From assembly GCA_022495005.1 (NCBI GenBank), contig JAGYXB010000661.1, forward strand, positions 114,403 to 178,402: a stretch of 64,000 nucleotides of DNA, read 5' to 3'. Under the pieces are notes generated by a model. It saw nothing but the letters and a program-made list of their open reading frames with translations, made no database searches and had not been told where the DNA came from. Positions within the stretch are counted from its first letter, which is position 1, and each line of letters begins with the position of its first letter. The stretch comes from Rhyacophila brunnea (lineage: Eukaryota; Arthropoda; Insecta; Trichoptera; Rhyacophilidae). Shown one piece after another: positions 44,346 to 55,299 of the stretch. Made by a program: the position numbers and the translations under genes.

Positions 44346-44690
44346 AGCCAAGGAGCACAGACTTAATGAGAACTAAAATACCTAATGGGCGTGGAGTAAT
44401 AGGCAACCGATCTCGGGTGTGAAAAAATATACGATAAACTTAAACACGTGTCAAAAATACGTCATTCTAAACTTTCCCTTCGTTCTGCCAACCACTCTCG
44501 GTATATGCACTGACGATTATTCAATATTGGTGTATTAAATTTGAAGGTTGCAACACACACTGTTGCACGTCTATAATGTGCGCTTCACTTTCGTAGGATA
44601 CTCACACATTCAAATCCCTGCATCAAAATATAATCTATTGGGGTATAGCATAGGTATCTGAATTATATTTATCAATCTATCCTGTGGATT
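44346..44690 (-). repeat. Element J, diverged copy
   Basis: CCGATCTCGGGTGTGAAAAA, AACACGTGTCAAAAATACGT and GTGCGCTTCACTTTCGTAGG match J on the minus strand. The target duplication is only partly recognisable (GCTATAT and GCTAAAT). Confidence 0.7.
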
Positions 44691-45104
44691 TAGCGCTGTC
44701 AGGCATTTGAATTTCTTGATAGTAAAGATGTAATAGGTTAGAAGAAATAGTAGATATGAAGTTTCAACCTTCTTTTTTTTAATATAATGAAAATACGATG
44801 AACTAAACGCTTATCTAAAACATGTAACAAATAAATCAACAAGTATGGTAATTGAAATACTTACAATTATTAGTTTACTGCTACGATGTTTTAGAATAAT
44901 TTTATAATATTTTTTTTAGCTATTTTAAATAGTGATTCTAATTTCCATATATAAATAATTATCGTTCAATATTTAATTGTGTGCAGTTTGGTGTACATAT
45001 TATTAGTTATTTTAATATTGCTTTCAGCATCCTAAATTAGATGGAAAAAAATTTACTGTAAAAATTAAGTAGGAAATTACTGAATTTATGTACTATTTTA
45101 TCAA
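44691..45104. other. Intronic sequence, nothing recognised
   Basis: AT-rich. Confidence 0.5.
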
Positions 45105-45600
45105 ATTTTTATTAGTTCGTATTCTTGTTTGTCGGGTACAGATTTTTTCTTCTGCAGTACAAATTTTTTCTTGTTTGTTCAGGATTTTTAACTAACTTCC
45201 CAACTAGCTAGACATTTGAAACTTCTAGAATATATCAAAACACGACGACAATGCATTCTTTTAATACTTTTGGCCATCTTTAAGCAGAATTGAATTCATT
45301 TTCAGTTAATTCTGTTTTGTATGTTTCGGAAAAAAAATCGTTAAAAGTAATATTTACTACTCATTATTAGTTCACTCACTAGTATTGGTTGCTAAGTGGG
45401 TCCTAGCAACTAAATTATTAATATATGCGTGCGTTACTATGGAAATCAATATGAAATGTCAAAATTACATTTCTGTATTCTATAATATTTATTCAGTATT
45501 TCTATCAAGTACAATAAAAAGTTTTTATTAATATATAGAATTGCCAAGTTTATATGATTCAACAGAAAGCTTAAAAACGTGGTACAAAAAAGGTTAAAAA
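45105..45600 (+). repeat. Family A, copy 2 (uninterrupted)
   Basis: TTATTAGTTCGTATTCTTG, CTAACTTCCCAACTAGCTAG, TTAATATATAGAATTGCCAA and TTAAAAACGTGGTAC. It provides the empty site for the LINE insertion at 33.0 kb. Confidence 0.8.
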
Positions 45601-45870
45601 GTTTCACGGTTTGATTTTCGAATTTATTAGCTTTAATTTGATATATGGGTTGTAAGTATAGGCTTACAAATCGAGCCAAGCAAGATTTTGTGAACATTGC
45701 AATAATGACTTTGGTCAATAATAAGCTTGAGTGATAATATATTCCTGCAAAATTTCAGCTCCCAATCTCGGAGGTTCACCACGCGTCACAACTTTACTGG
45801 ACTGTAATGAACATGATTATTCAGTTTATTCAAAAAATGTCGAGCTAAGTTGAAAATGATAGAGTAAATA
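45601..45870. other. Intronic sequence, nothing recognised
   Basis: No recognised feature; the minus-strand ORF at 45446-45718 overlaps family A. Confidence 0.5.
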
Positions 45871-46310
45871 AATTGAAGATCTTGGCATAAAAACATCAAA
45901 TGTCCACTTTTTTCCATTTTCATTTTATTGCATTTCTATATTCCCTGTGTATGATTACATACAACTGTGCAAAGATATGTTTTTAAAAAACATCGTAAGT
46001 CCCTCAAATCTGCTCTCAAAAATATGCCACTTTTCTAAAAACCGCAATAGTCCAGGCATTTTTGTGTGAAAACAGCAAAGGTCCAGTAGTTCTACACTTT
46101 TATCACCAGGCGGCGTTAGTAATGTTAGTATACATTCCATAAAATTTAGTGTCTGAGCTGTCAAATTATCCTTGATTCGTTTAATTATTGTTTTTTATAA
46201 CGTTTTCTTATGATTGTTTTTATATTTTATCATGGATATTACCAGCATAGACATCTGAAACGTCTCGAAAGAGAAAAATTAACAAAACCATGCAACGTTT
46301 TTACCAAATA

Positions 46311-46557
46311 ACGGTGACTTTCATTATTGTTCAGTTGGATGCAATAAGGAAAATTCTGGGCCCTTCATTATAAAATCTAAAGAGACCGGAGAAAATGATT
46401 TTTTTAATATGAAATATAGGTTAAAACTAAGGCATTTTTCGGTAAAAAATTGTAGGCTAGTAATAATGTACAAAATAGACCAGGCTAGTAAGGGAGAAGT
46501 GCTTTGCGAACATTTCAGTTTCTCTCTGGGCTGTGGGATAGATTTAATGTAGTGAAG
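46311..46557 (+). pseudogene. THAP-type zinc-finger fragment of a transposase
   Basis: The open plus-strand frame of about 81 codons begins near 46311 without a Met and ends in TAG. It shows HYCSVGCNKENSG near its start and KGEVLCEHFSF about 50 residues later. The C-x3-C ... C-x2-H spacing with a following Phe matches the THAP DNA-binding domain, which binds transposon ends in P elements and relatives. The typical Trp and AVPTIF-like end are not visible, so it is diverged or decayed. Upstream codons are out of frame. The minus-strand ORF at 46324-46572 is its shadow. Confidence 0.55.
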
Positions 46558-46767
46558 AAAAATCAAATGCAAGTCACGATTGCATTTAAAACAACATAAT
46601 GGTGGATTAATTCCATTGAAAGGAGCTAAAAAAATATATTTTAAAATTAGCTAAATATTTACAAAACCCAATAAATGCATCGTTTAATTTTCTGATAGTG
46701 AAGGTGTCAGACGAATCTAATCGGTTTTCTTTTTTCGTGTTAACTATCAATTCATGGTGGAAATCCA

Positions 46768-46985
46768 TTGTGTTGATGATTTAATTTAATAATACACATT
46801 TTTTTAGTACTTATTCGACTTTTAATATATAAATCTGGACAGGTTTCGTCCGCCTTATAGGGACATTTTCAACTGTTGAAAACAGTTGGCAGAAAAACAG
46901 AGGCGGACGAAACCGGTCCAGATTTATTTATTTAAAATGGAATAAGTAGATAATAAAAAATGTGTTTTATCAAATTAAATCAATA
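46768..46985. repeat. Family G hairpin, copy 2
   Basis: ACACATTTTTTTAGTACTTA, AAATCTGGACAGGTTTCGTC and the inverted GGACGAAACCGGTCCAGATT. More diverged than the copy at 34.7 kb. Confidence 0.75.
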
Positions 46986-47507
46986 ATAATAATATGAAGC
47001 TAATCATTATTAACCCGCACATAATTAAAACATTTTTTTAAATATTTAATTCTTGATTTTTTACATACATTGAAGTCGTTTGTTAATAGGTAAATAATAT
47101 GTCCAAACCTTATTAAAAGTTGTATTATGATTAAAAAATAACAGAAATATATATTCTTTATTTTATTTAATAAAATTATAGTTTTAGTCATACTATTTAC
47201 ATTTCGATCTTTTCAATTTTGCAATAAAAACAAAAAATGTCCATAAATTGTGTAAAAACAGCAAATGTCACACTCATTCTTTTTTAAATATCTATTTAAC
47301 CGAAATAAATTTAATATATTTTTTACATTCATATAGTGCATATAAGGTTTCTCTATAATTCCTCATTGTCAAATTAATAAAATTTTTCTTGACAACCAAG
47401 ATATTATGTTTTTACCCTCTCCTGAAAAAAAAGTGTTTTGTGACATTTGCTGTTTTTATGCCAAGATCTTCAATTATTGTCACGTTAATATGACCTGAAG
47501 CTGTATA

Positions 47508-47677
47508 AAGCCGGCTACTCATTAGTGGGCCGTAACTGTAACTGTTCCAGATACTACAACCAACTCTAGATGCGAAATAATTATTTATCTGGCTCGTGAA
47601 CTAATTATTTGGCGTCCATACAGGTTACTGTATCTGCAACGGTTACAGTTACGGCTCGCTAATGAGTACCCGGCTTA
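47508..47677. mobile_element. TIR element H, copy 1
   Basis: About 169 bp. AAGCCGGCTACTCATTAGTG ... GCTAATGAGTACCCGGCTT is inverted, continuing through CCGTAACTGTAAC. It lies about 70 bp from a second copy in opposite orientation. Confidence 0.85.
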
Positions 47678-47747
47678 GCACATTGATCACTGGCTGCATG
47701 TGTATTATTATTCCTTTCGCATATTACAATCGTTCACATCTGTCTAA

Positions 47748-47917
47748 TGCTGGGTACTCATTAGCGAGCCGTAACTGTGACCGTTGCAGATACAGTAACA
47801 ATTATGGACGCCAAATAACTAGTTCGCAAGCTTAGTAAATAATTATTTCGCACCTAGAGTTGGTTTACAGTATCCAGAAAAATTACAGTAACGGCTCGCT
47901 AATGAGTATCCGGCTTT
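47748..47917. mobile_element. TIR element H, copy 2
   Basis: TGCTGGGTACTCATTAGCGA ... GAGTATCCGGCTTTA, with the interior (GACGCCAAATAACTAGTTCG) reversed relative to copy 1. Confidence 0.85.
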
Positions 47918-47933
47918 ATAAACAGTATTCACT

Positions 47934-48192
47934 TTTTTTTCGACCTTGTCTGATTCTCATAGGCTCATATGGGCCTCCACAGAGTAGAGGATTGTATTAA
48001 CAGATTTTGTTTTTTACGAGAAATGGATGTCAGCCACTTGCTCAACCTATTAGATCCATACCCTGACTCACACACAAATTGAAAAACAATATGTGTACTT
48101 GCCAGAACCTGGATTCGAACCTGGAACCTACGGCGTTATAGTCCAACGCTTAAGCCGCGCGGCCACCATGGCGTGTAAATTCGTGGGCGTGG
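47934..48192 (-). repeat. SINE-1, full-length copy with 9-bp target duplication
   Basis: Full head (GCCGCGCGGCCACCATGG on the plus strand, inverted) and inverted B box GGATTCGAACC. GTATTCACT flanks both sides (47925-47933 and 48193-48201). Confidence 0.85.
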
Positions 48193-48201
48193 GTATTCAC
48201 T

Positions 48202-48818
48202 ACTGGTATTAAAATATTATAAAGTTGTAAAGAAACAAGTTTTTCGATACTTAGGTCTTATTTATATTTATATTTATATTTTTATACTCCTTTCCTTTCA
48301 ATAAAGTAGATAACCGAAATTAAAATCTTCCCTATTTATTATTTAAACACTCTGTAGGAAAACTTTTGGAACCACAAGGTGAGATTTTCGCATTCTGATA
48401 TGTAACTATACAATATTTTGGCCTACTGGATATACTACCGCACAAACTTTTGCCTATGGCATTTGACATGAGTGGGAGACTAACGGGAAGCGATACAGTC
48501 TTATGTTAATATTTATTTTAATATAACTTTACTCTATTATTTATGATTGAAAAAGTTTAAATAGGGAAGATATTATATTACAAGAATATATAAATAGAGA
48601 TAAATTCGGTTAAAAAAAGTTGGTCAATTAATTCAGTCGTGGGCTTAAATCCCACGTCTAGTAATGTGAGATATAGATTCTTCAATGTACGGAGTTTGGA
48701 GTATGAATTTAATATATTTAGCAAATGCTACGAAAATAGATTAACCCTTTTAATGATAAACAACATACATTGTTGTTCATAATAACATCGAGAAATGCTA
48801 ATAACGTTCGTTGTTGAC
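48202..48818. other. Intronic sequence, nothing recognised
   Basis: AT-rich. A T-arm-like hairpin (CGTGGGCTTAAATCCCACG) at 48638-48656 is isolated. Confidence 0.45.
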
Positions 48819-48826
48819 GTCACAAT

Positions 48827-49862
48827 TAGGGAATGCAATCCCGGGATTCCGGACAATTTTCAATACCAATGAATCCCGGTATTAGTAAACACAATCCCGA
48901 AACCTTCGGGATTGATATTTTATTAATCACAATCAATTGGTATGTGAAGCGCCTAGTTTCAAAAGCCCCTAAAACGATTTTAGGTAGTTCTGAGAAAAAT
49001 GAGAAAAACGATTTTAGGCAGTTTTGAGAAAAATGAGAAAAAATCATATCTATTAAATTTGTGAACTTTATGTATTTATTTTTTAATTTGTTACATTTTG
49101 AAAAGTATTTTGGCTTTCCATTTTAGCGGTATTTGAAAAGCACACCCAACCATTTTAGCGGCTTTTGAAATTTACCCTAATTTTTAATTGATGCGTATTG
49201 GCAAATTTTGGCGTTTTTTAAAGTTCAATCTTTCGCCATCATGTAGGTCACAAAAATATCCATCTAACTACATATTTAAGTCAAAAAATTTCAAAAACCC
49301 TTTTAGGGGCTTTTGAAACTAAGCGCTTCATGTGTACAAAATTATGTTAGTGTAGTGTATGTTACCTACACATGTCATGCTGACGGAAAATAAATAACCA
49401 TTTTTTGTTGTCATACATGCGCAATCGTACGAACATCAGAAAAATAATAAATTCGTTTATTTAAACCAGCTAGACGCCACTGACGTTCTGGCACGCGAAC
49501 GGCGTCTAACCGCCAGTGCCACGGACGTCCAGGCAGGCACTTGTTTCTACGCCGAAATTTATGAATGTTACCTTTTTTAAATAAATAAAAAAAAAACTGT
49601 TTTACTTTCACATTATTATCTATATTACAATATTATTTAATCCATTAAGCCCATGTATATCCAAGATTGAACGTACACAATATTAACATTAAATTAAAAT
49701 AGTATGAATTATACTAGATACTTTTGATCGATTTTATCAATGCTATTTGTATAAATAAAGATAAATAATATTAACTATCGAAATAAATGCCCATCCCGGA
49801 ATTGTCAAATTGTAATCCTGAAATCCAGGGGTCAAAATTTTGCCTCGGGTTTGGATTCCCTG
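48827..49862. mobile_element. hAT-type element with 8-bp target duplication
   Basis: 1,036 bp: TAGGGAATGCAATCCCGGG ... GTTTGGATTCCCTG. Perfect 8-bp flanks GTCACAAT (48819-48826 and 49863-49870). It is related at its ends to the element at 16.1 kb. The interior holds another TIR element. The small ORFs at 48826-49047 and 49411-49611 are not transposase. Confidence 0.85.
48940..49335. mobile_element. TIR element nested in the hAT element
   Basis: GAAGCGCCTAGTTTCAAAAG and CCCCTAAAA on the left; the inverted TTTTAGGGGCTTTTGAAACT and AAGCGCTTC on the right. Inside are two near-repeats of ACGATTTTAGG(T/C)AGTT about 50 bases apart. The exact target duplication is unresolved (ATGT possible). Confidence 0.75.
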
Positions 49863-49870
49863 GTCACAAT

Positions 49871-50921
49871 GCTCGAAATGGTAAATTATTTTCGGAGCTA
49901 CGAGTATTTACTGCGTTATATCAAACCGGTGTTTATTTACTTTTGTTTGTTTACTTGGACATTTAATTACTTTTAAAAATACTATTTTGATGTCGCAATC
50001 ATTATAAATGGTATCATTTTTCACTGAAACTTTGAAAAACATCATTACAGCTAAAGTGTTATTAAGAAATATTAGGGCCAAGATCCACAGCGGATTGTAT
50101 AACCAGTTCAGTTATAAGTGTGTTATTTTTAATATTATGCCATGAACTTATTAAACTTGTAACATTAAATATTCACTCACACAAATTAATGAATTTTAAT
50201 CCGTAATGAATCGTATTATAATGCATCGCAAAAAGTTGACCGTCGATGTCCTATACAAAATTCCTACACTTTCGGTACAATATGTGCCAAAACGGGTTGC
50301 GACAGATGTTAGGGCGATCGCATTTCTCTAACTAGTCCCCAAACCGTATCCAGTACGTTGGTCAATTCAACAGATAACCCTTTTCTCCTTAAATCTTCAC
50401 AAAATACACATAGCACTAAAAGCACCGATAGAGTTGTCGCACTGTAGTGGAAATAATGCTTTAGAAAAAATAATTTATATAAATACAAAATCCAATAGAT
50501 ATCTATTCGATATAGAATAAAATATACAATATTATTATAATGAAAAAAAAATCAACGAGAGCATTACATATTATAGTCGTTGTAATAATAATATACTTTA
50601 TGGTAAGAGGGTCATGTTTACTATTAGTAACAAGGCGCTATGTGTAGCGGAATTTGTATTATGAATTTTCTGGATCTCTCCCGATGTTACAGTTTTAAAA
50701 CATCTTTATAATTCATAATTTTGAAGTTAAATTGAGTGCAGGTCAGTAGATTATTTGGATCCCTCTATCAGTTAAAAGTTGAAGCATGGTTAGATGGCGG
50801 AGAGGGTTCAAAAGAAAGAAAAATGATCTTTAATTGAGACTATTTGTGGCTTTATCCACTTGACATTCTCTTGCGCATGCTTAAATATATACTTAATATT
50901 GAATGTAGTTAAAAAGTAAGA
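49871..50921. other. Intronic sequence, nothing recognised
   Basis: About 1 kb with no repeat family or coding sequence that I recognise. Confidence 0.45.
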
Positions 50922-51335
50922 ATAATAGCACTTGTACACTATATAGATTTACTTGCAGCAATAGTAAGTATTTTAAACTATCGCGATAATAACTGTTCAC
51001 ACGTAAAAGTGCTGAATGTCTCGCTAACCCCATTCTTCAAGAGTAAGCGAGACGGTAAAAGGTGGTATAGAAAATCAGCTAACCTCAAAATGAGTCTCTG
51101 CGTGGTGTATTTCGTTTTTTTAGAAGCAGGTTCGCCACTATCGTTTTATTGCACAGGCGCAGATATCGAACAAACCAACTGTCGCTTGAAAATTTAGAAG
51201 CTTCCAAACTTGTTTGATCCATGCATGCAATCTTGCAACTTGCATAATACATGTTTACTATTTTACATTTTCTTGTTATGTCCCCGATAATAGGTACTGT
51301 CAGTAGTAAATCCGTACACGTGTAAATGGGGTATA
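50922..51335 (-). mobile_element. TIR element C, copy 3
   Basis: ATAGCACTTGTACACTATAT on the left, CCGTACACGTGTAAATGGGG on the right. The CTGTCAGTAGTAAATCC stretch is the empty site of the MITE nested in copy 2. The ORFs at 51009-51197 and 51085-51414 are repeat-derived. Confidence 0.8.
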
Positions 51336-51474
51336 TGACGTATTTTTCTGACTTATATGTAGGTGCGTGCCACGTGATGTAAATGAGAACTCTACTATTA
51401 TTGATTAACTTCAAAGGGAAAAACTAGAAATAAAGCTGGTATTATTAAAAAATAATTACAAGATAAAAAGAACT

Positions 51475-51905
51475 TTTTATATACAACGTTTTTAAATTTT
51501 CAGTTGAATTATTATGCTCAATATGCTCAAACTTGTACTTGATACGAAGTAAATAAAACAAACAAATATAGAATACCTACTGAAATTTCATTTTGATTTC
51601 CATAGTAACGCACGTATATATTAATAATTTAGTTGCTAGGACTACCCCCTTAGCAACCAATAATAGTTGATTGGATTACGGATTTCTTCCGAAATAACTT
51701 TTCATACAAAACAGAATTAACTGAAAATGAATTCAATTCTACTTAAAGATGGCTAAAGAATGCATTGGCATCGCGTTCTGATATATTCTAAAAGTTTCAA
51801 ATGTCTAGCTAGTCGGGAAGTTGGTTAAAAATCGATTACAAGATTTGTACTGGATAAACAACCACCGGACAAATAAGAATACGAGCTAATAAAAACGTTG
51901 TAATA
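51475..51905 (-). repeat. Family A, copy 3
   Basis: The reverse of family A: AAAAAGAACTTTTTATATAC, ATGTCTAGCTAGTCGGGAAG, CGAGCTAATAAAAACGTTG. Confidence 0.8.
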
Positions 51906-52187
51906 ATAGAAACAAGCTGGGAAGTAACCTATATACTTTCACCGTGGCTGAATATTGTGTTCCAGTTTACAGTTGTAGTGCGTATGGAACCATGGGAATC
52001 ATACAATATTTTCCTTTCGATAATTCATCAAATGATTATTTTCCCATTGCCTTTCTACAAGGTATGCTCGCTTTTCACTCCCTTGAATCTCATAGGTCCC
52101 TTCGGTCATTTGAAACTAATTGACTGTAAACAACATCGTTTGAGCATTTTTTAAAGTTATACTGTAGTTTGAAAAGTTATAACTAAC

Positions 52188-52332
52188 CTTTGATCGTCCC
52201 TGGACATGCTTGCCTCCGTTGAGCTGCAGCCACGCGTCCCATCTTCTCCTATAAAGAGTGAGCGTGTTCCATTGGTTTAGCATTACTTCTCCATCGGACC
52301 TGACAACTCCAGGGCCTGAACCACAATCGAAT
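52188..52332 (-). CDS. Laminin-G-like domain exon (N-terminal half of the domain)
   Basis: This internal coding exon of 145 bases has one leading base that completes a codon, then 48 codons. It encodes FDCGSGPGVVRSDGEV, then QWNTLTLYRRRWDAWLQLNG and GKHVQGRSK. The pattern (F/Y)xxGxGxxxLRS ... W(H/N)xLxxxR...(G/A)xLQ(L/V)(N/D)G is characteristic of laminin-G domains in agrin, perlecan and pikachurin-like proteins. The acceptor is TTTTGTTGCAG|A and the donor AAAG|GTTAGT. It precedes the exon at 8365-8551 in transcription, and the two join in phase 0 into roughly 110 residues of one LamG fold (whole domain about 170-180 residues). The beginning of the domain must lie in an exon beyond the window. 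Secreted or extracellular-matrix location is inferred from the family. Confidence 0.9.
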
Positions 52333-52719
52333 CTGCAACAAAACGAAAAAATAACCTTTAAATAATATATCTAACTGAATAAAAGAGATAGAGTAAAAAA
52401 TAGTAAGAACTGTAGGGAAAGTATTTTAATATTGAATTATTTTTTACCAAAACAAAAAAGATAATTAGTTTTTTTTAAGAATCAAACATACAAAAGTACT
52501 CGAATGCACTGTATACTATCTTAAAAATAATGTTAAACATTGCTTGAGAACAAAAGATCTATGTGCTAGTGAAGTACAGTTTATTTAGCCTATTGATGTC
52601 ACTCATAACGTACAAAAGGGCCTAAGTTTTGAATTTACTTAATAATAATATTAAGTATCTAGTGTTATGATGAGGTTATGACAAGACATAATATATTATA
52701 TAAGTGTCGACTAGTAATC
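52333..52719. other. Upstream intron of the LamG gene, nothing recognised
   Basis: AT-rich intron sequence upstream (in gene direction) of the exon at 52188-52332. Confidence 0.5.
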
Positions 52720-52728
52720 GCCCATGAC

Positions 52729-53033
52729 CACAGAACAGATAATAAATAGAATACCGATACGCTATATTCAATACACCGCATGGTGAGCAGGCTTTTGAAT
52801 GTGTGAGTGTCCTACGAAAATGAAGCACGTATTATGCACGTGCAATAGTGTGTGTAATACACCAACATTAAATGAGAGTAAATACATAAACCGAGAGCAG
52901 TTTTCAGTATTCGACGTAAAACGTATTCCAGACACGTGTGTAAGTTTAACCCGGATTCTTCCTTACTCGAGTCGGTTACCTGCTATCGCCTTACCCGTTG
53001 TGTATTTCAGTTCCCATTATTTCTGAGTTCCCT
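52729..53033 (+). mobile_element. Element J, Mutator-like, with 9-bp target duplication
   Basis: 305 bp, CACAGAACAGATAATAAATA ... TTTCTGAGTTCCCT, flanked by perfect GCCCATGAC (52720-52728 and 53034-53042). Contains the open frame 52799-53026, nearly identical to that in the 14.2-kb copy. Confidence 0.9.
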
Positions 53034-53042
53034 GCCCATGAC

Positions 53043-54282
53043 GGTAGACAAACCTAAAATAAGGAAATAAAAAGTATACAGGTATAAACAATGCATAAAT
53101 AGACAGACTCATATTATTAATTGCTAGATTTAAATGTGAATAATTCTCTATCCGTACCACATAACAAATTATTTCAATGTCAAATAACAATGTTATCTAT
53201 AAGCTATAAAAGTTTTATCATTATTAGTCAAGTAGTCTCTGATGTATAACATAACAAAAGAACAGATAGACTTTTCCTTCTCTCGATGTCGTTATAGATC
53301 AATAAGGGTTTTGGTTTCCTCCACCGCCTCCCTCTAACTGGAGACAAGAAAGTGAAGCACTAAACACTTTTTTTGATACACGTTTATAGTGACATGAAAG
53401 ACAAAAATATAGGTACACGACGGGTGGAGTTGGAGAAACGCAAGTCTCCTGGGTTTCCAACGATGACTATTTTTCCAATATGTCAGTACTAACAGTATAG
53501 TCAAATATAGTGTATGAAATGTTTATAGCTCAGCCAAACATCAAAGAATTTTTATGTTTCCAAATGTTTCTGAGAGAATGTAGCCTTGAAATATAAATTG
53601 TAATACGACTTGATTAACGTTTAATTATATATTATGTACATAGATATTTAAAATAATATGTATTCACAAAATATAATGGCAATGTATAAATTTAAAGCTA
53701 AAGACTTCGTAGCTCAATAAAAAAAAATGTATATAGCGGCAATTTTTTGTAACGTAAATGCCACAATCGATTCATCAGAAATTTTAAAGGTTCAAACATA
53801 TTTTTTTTTTTATTTCTTATTAGTTGAATATAAGATATTACCCAGTTCATAACAAAATCAAAACCGAAACAGATACGTACCTATACGACAAAAAAAACAC
53901 TCAAATGTTATTATGAATCATCACTGTCACCTTCGATAATATTTTTTTCTAGTGACAGGATGTTATTCTTGGAAAGACGTTGATAGTTTAAATTTATCTT
54001 TTTTTTTCATCGTGGTAAGCTCAAAATCAGTCAGTGTATCGGTCACTTAAGTCTCTAAAATCACTAATGAGGGTATCTATATGCTATGCATGTTTAAGTT
54101 TGTAGTTTTTTAGTTATAACCGCACAAACGGGTGGACAGATTAACACTCCAGTGGTGAGAATCATGGCTGCTCATTATAAATTATTATTCAAAATCTTTT
54201 CGCAAAATATTGCGCAATAGGTTTCACGAAATACCGTAAAATATTTCACACACTGTCAACTATTGTAGTAATATATATGTAA
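53043..54282. other. Intronic sequence, nothing recognised
   Basis: About 1.2 kb AT-rich, with no recognised family. Confidence 0.45.
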
Positions 54283-54796
54283 GGCATAAAGTCCACTAAA
54301 GCGGACTTGCGGGGCGCTCGCGCATATTCTATGTGAATCATTGAAAATACAACGTAATCAAATACGCCAGCGCATACTGGATTTGACGACGCATTGTGCC
54401 CGCGTGCCCCATGATTCATCGTTTTTTGGCTTCTCAGCGATACGAATTAACGAAAATACAACGTAGTCTATTCATTGAACACGGCAAGCAAAATCACGCT
54501 CCTAGAAGCGTCGTCGATAGACGGGCAAGAAGCCATTATTTAATAACAGTGAACCCATTGTTTAGTTTGCTGCGTGTCCAATATTTTGCTGGTAGAATGA
54601 TGTCATCGTGAATATTTATTACAAGCCCCGAGAAATAATTTAATATTTTTATTGCTTTGTTATGTGAGACGCTGATAATAATCATTATTTTGTGCTTCTT
54701 GGACCCCTTATTACATAGGTGAAGGGTAATGCGCGGTTGGCAGGGGGCCTACTCAGTAGTGAGCGCACCGAGCGCTTTTTTGGTGGGTTTTATGCC
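54283..54796 (+). mobile_element. TIR element F, copy 2
   Basis: 514 bp, GGCATAAAGTCCAC ... GTGGGTTTTATGCC. The interior matches 20357-20831 reversed. Flanks TAA and TTT do not match as an exact duplication. The ORFs at 54396-54611 and 54719-54940 are element sequence. Confidence 0.8.
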
Positions 54797-55299
54797 TTTA
54801 GTTTAATCTTTATTTATGTACTTAATTATATTTGTAAGCTTTGCCCATACTTCGTAATAATTAGTGAGCTAATTGTATTACAGAATATCGATTTCCACTG
54901 GAAACTTTACGCTATGGAACATTACAGTTATGGTTACTAATTATTGTTAGTAATACGTATTAACTAAAGAATTTGAATTACCTAGAAGGTTTTCTTAACA
55001 TCTTCGGTTTAAGTATTTATTTTAGTCTCTTCTTTGTGCGCCGTCTCCTAATCAAAGGTTGGTTATCATTGAGGCGCAGAAGATTAAAGGAGAATAATAA
55101 TTTACATGTAAATAAAGGAATAATTAGATGTAGGTTTCACATCACCACATAGATAGATAGCTAACACGATTTAAACAAGTAACTACTTTGTACGATAACT
55201 TATAAGCCTTTTATTCTTATTATTGGATTATAGTATAATGGCGGTAGCAAAGAGTAGGTACTTGTTGAAGGAGGCAGCCGAAAAAAGTACTCGGAAATA
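54797..55299. other. Intronic sequence, nothing recognised
   Basis: AT-rich; a short imperfect inverted repeat (TTTGTGCGCCGTCTCCTAATC ... GAGGCGCAGA) lies around 55034-55080. Confidence 0.45.

Larger units (their letters stand above)
45871..47475. mobile_element. DNA transposon with THAP-type transposase remnant (P-like)
   Basis: The ends are inverted repeats of about 33 bases: AATTGAAGATCTTGGCATAA ... TTATGCCAAGATCTTCAATT. Subterminal copies of AAAACAGCAAA(T/G)GTC lie near 46070 and 47266. Inside is an open frame with a THAP-like C2CH zinc finger, which is typical of P-element-type transposases. Most of the transposase is gone, and a family G hairpin lies inside. No clear target duplication was found. 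Confidence 0.7.
8552..52187 (-). other. 43.6-kb intron of the LamG gene
   Basis: This is the intron between the two LamG exons, inferred from the donor AAAG|GTTAGT at 52187 and the acceptor at 8552. The two halves of one LamG domain meet in phase 0 with no residues missing. All repeats listed between these points lie inside it, on both strands. No other host exon was recognised within it. Confidence 0.85.

Noticed and set aside
46324..46572. Minus-strand 82-codon ORF
   Set aside because: It is the antisense of the THAP-like frame, which is the better explanation.
48638..48656. T-arm-like hairpin CGTGGGCTTAAATCCCACG
   Set aside because: No A box or other tRNA arms nearby and no second copy in the window.
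52799..53026. Open frame with near-identical peptide in element J at 14.2 kb (minus) and 52.7 kb
   Set aside because: Most of the differences between the two copies change amino acids, and the other two J copies have stops. Similarity reflects recent common descent of the DNA, not selection on a protein.
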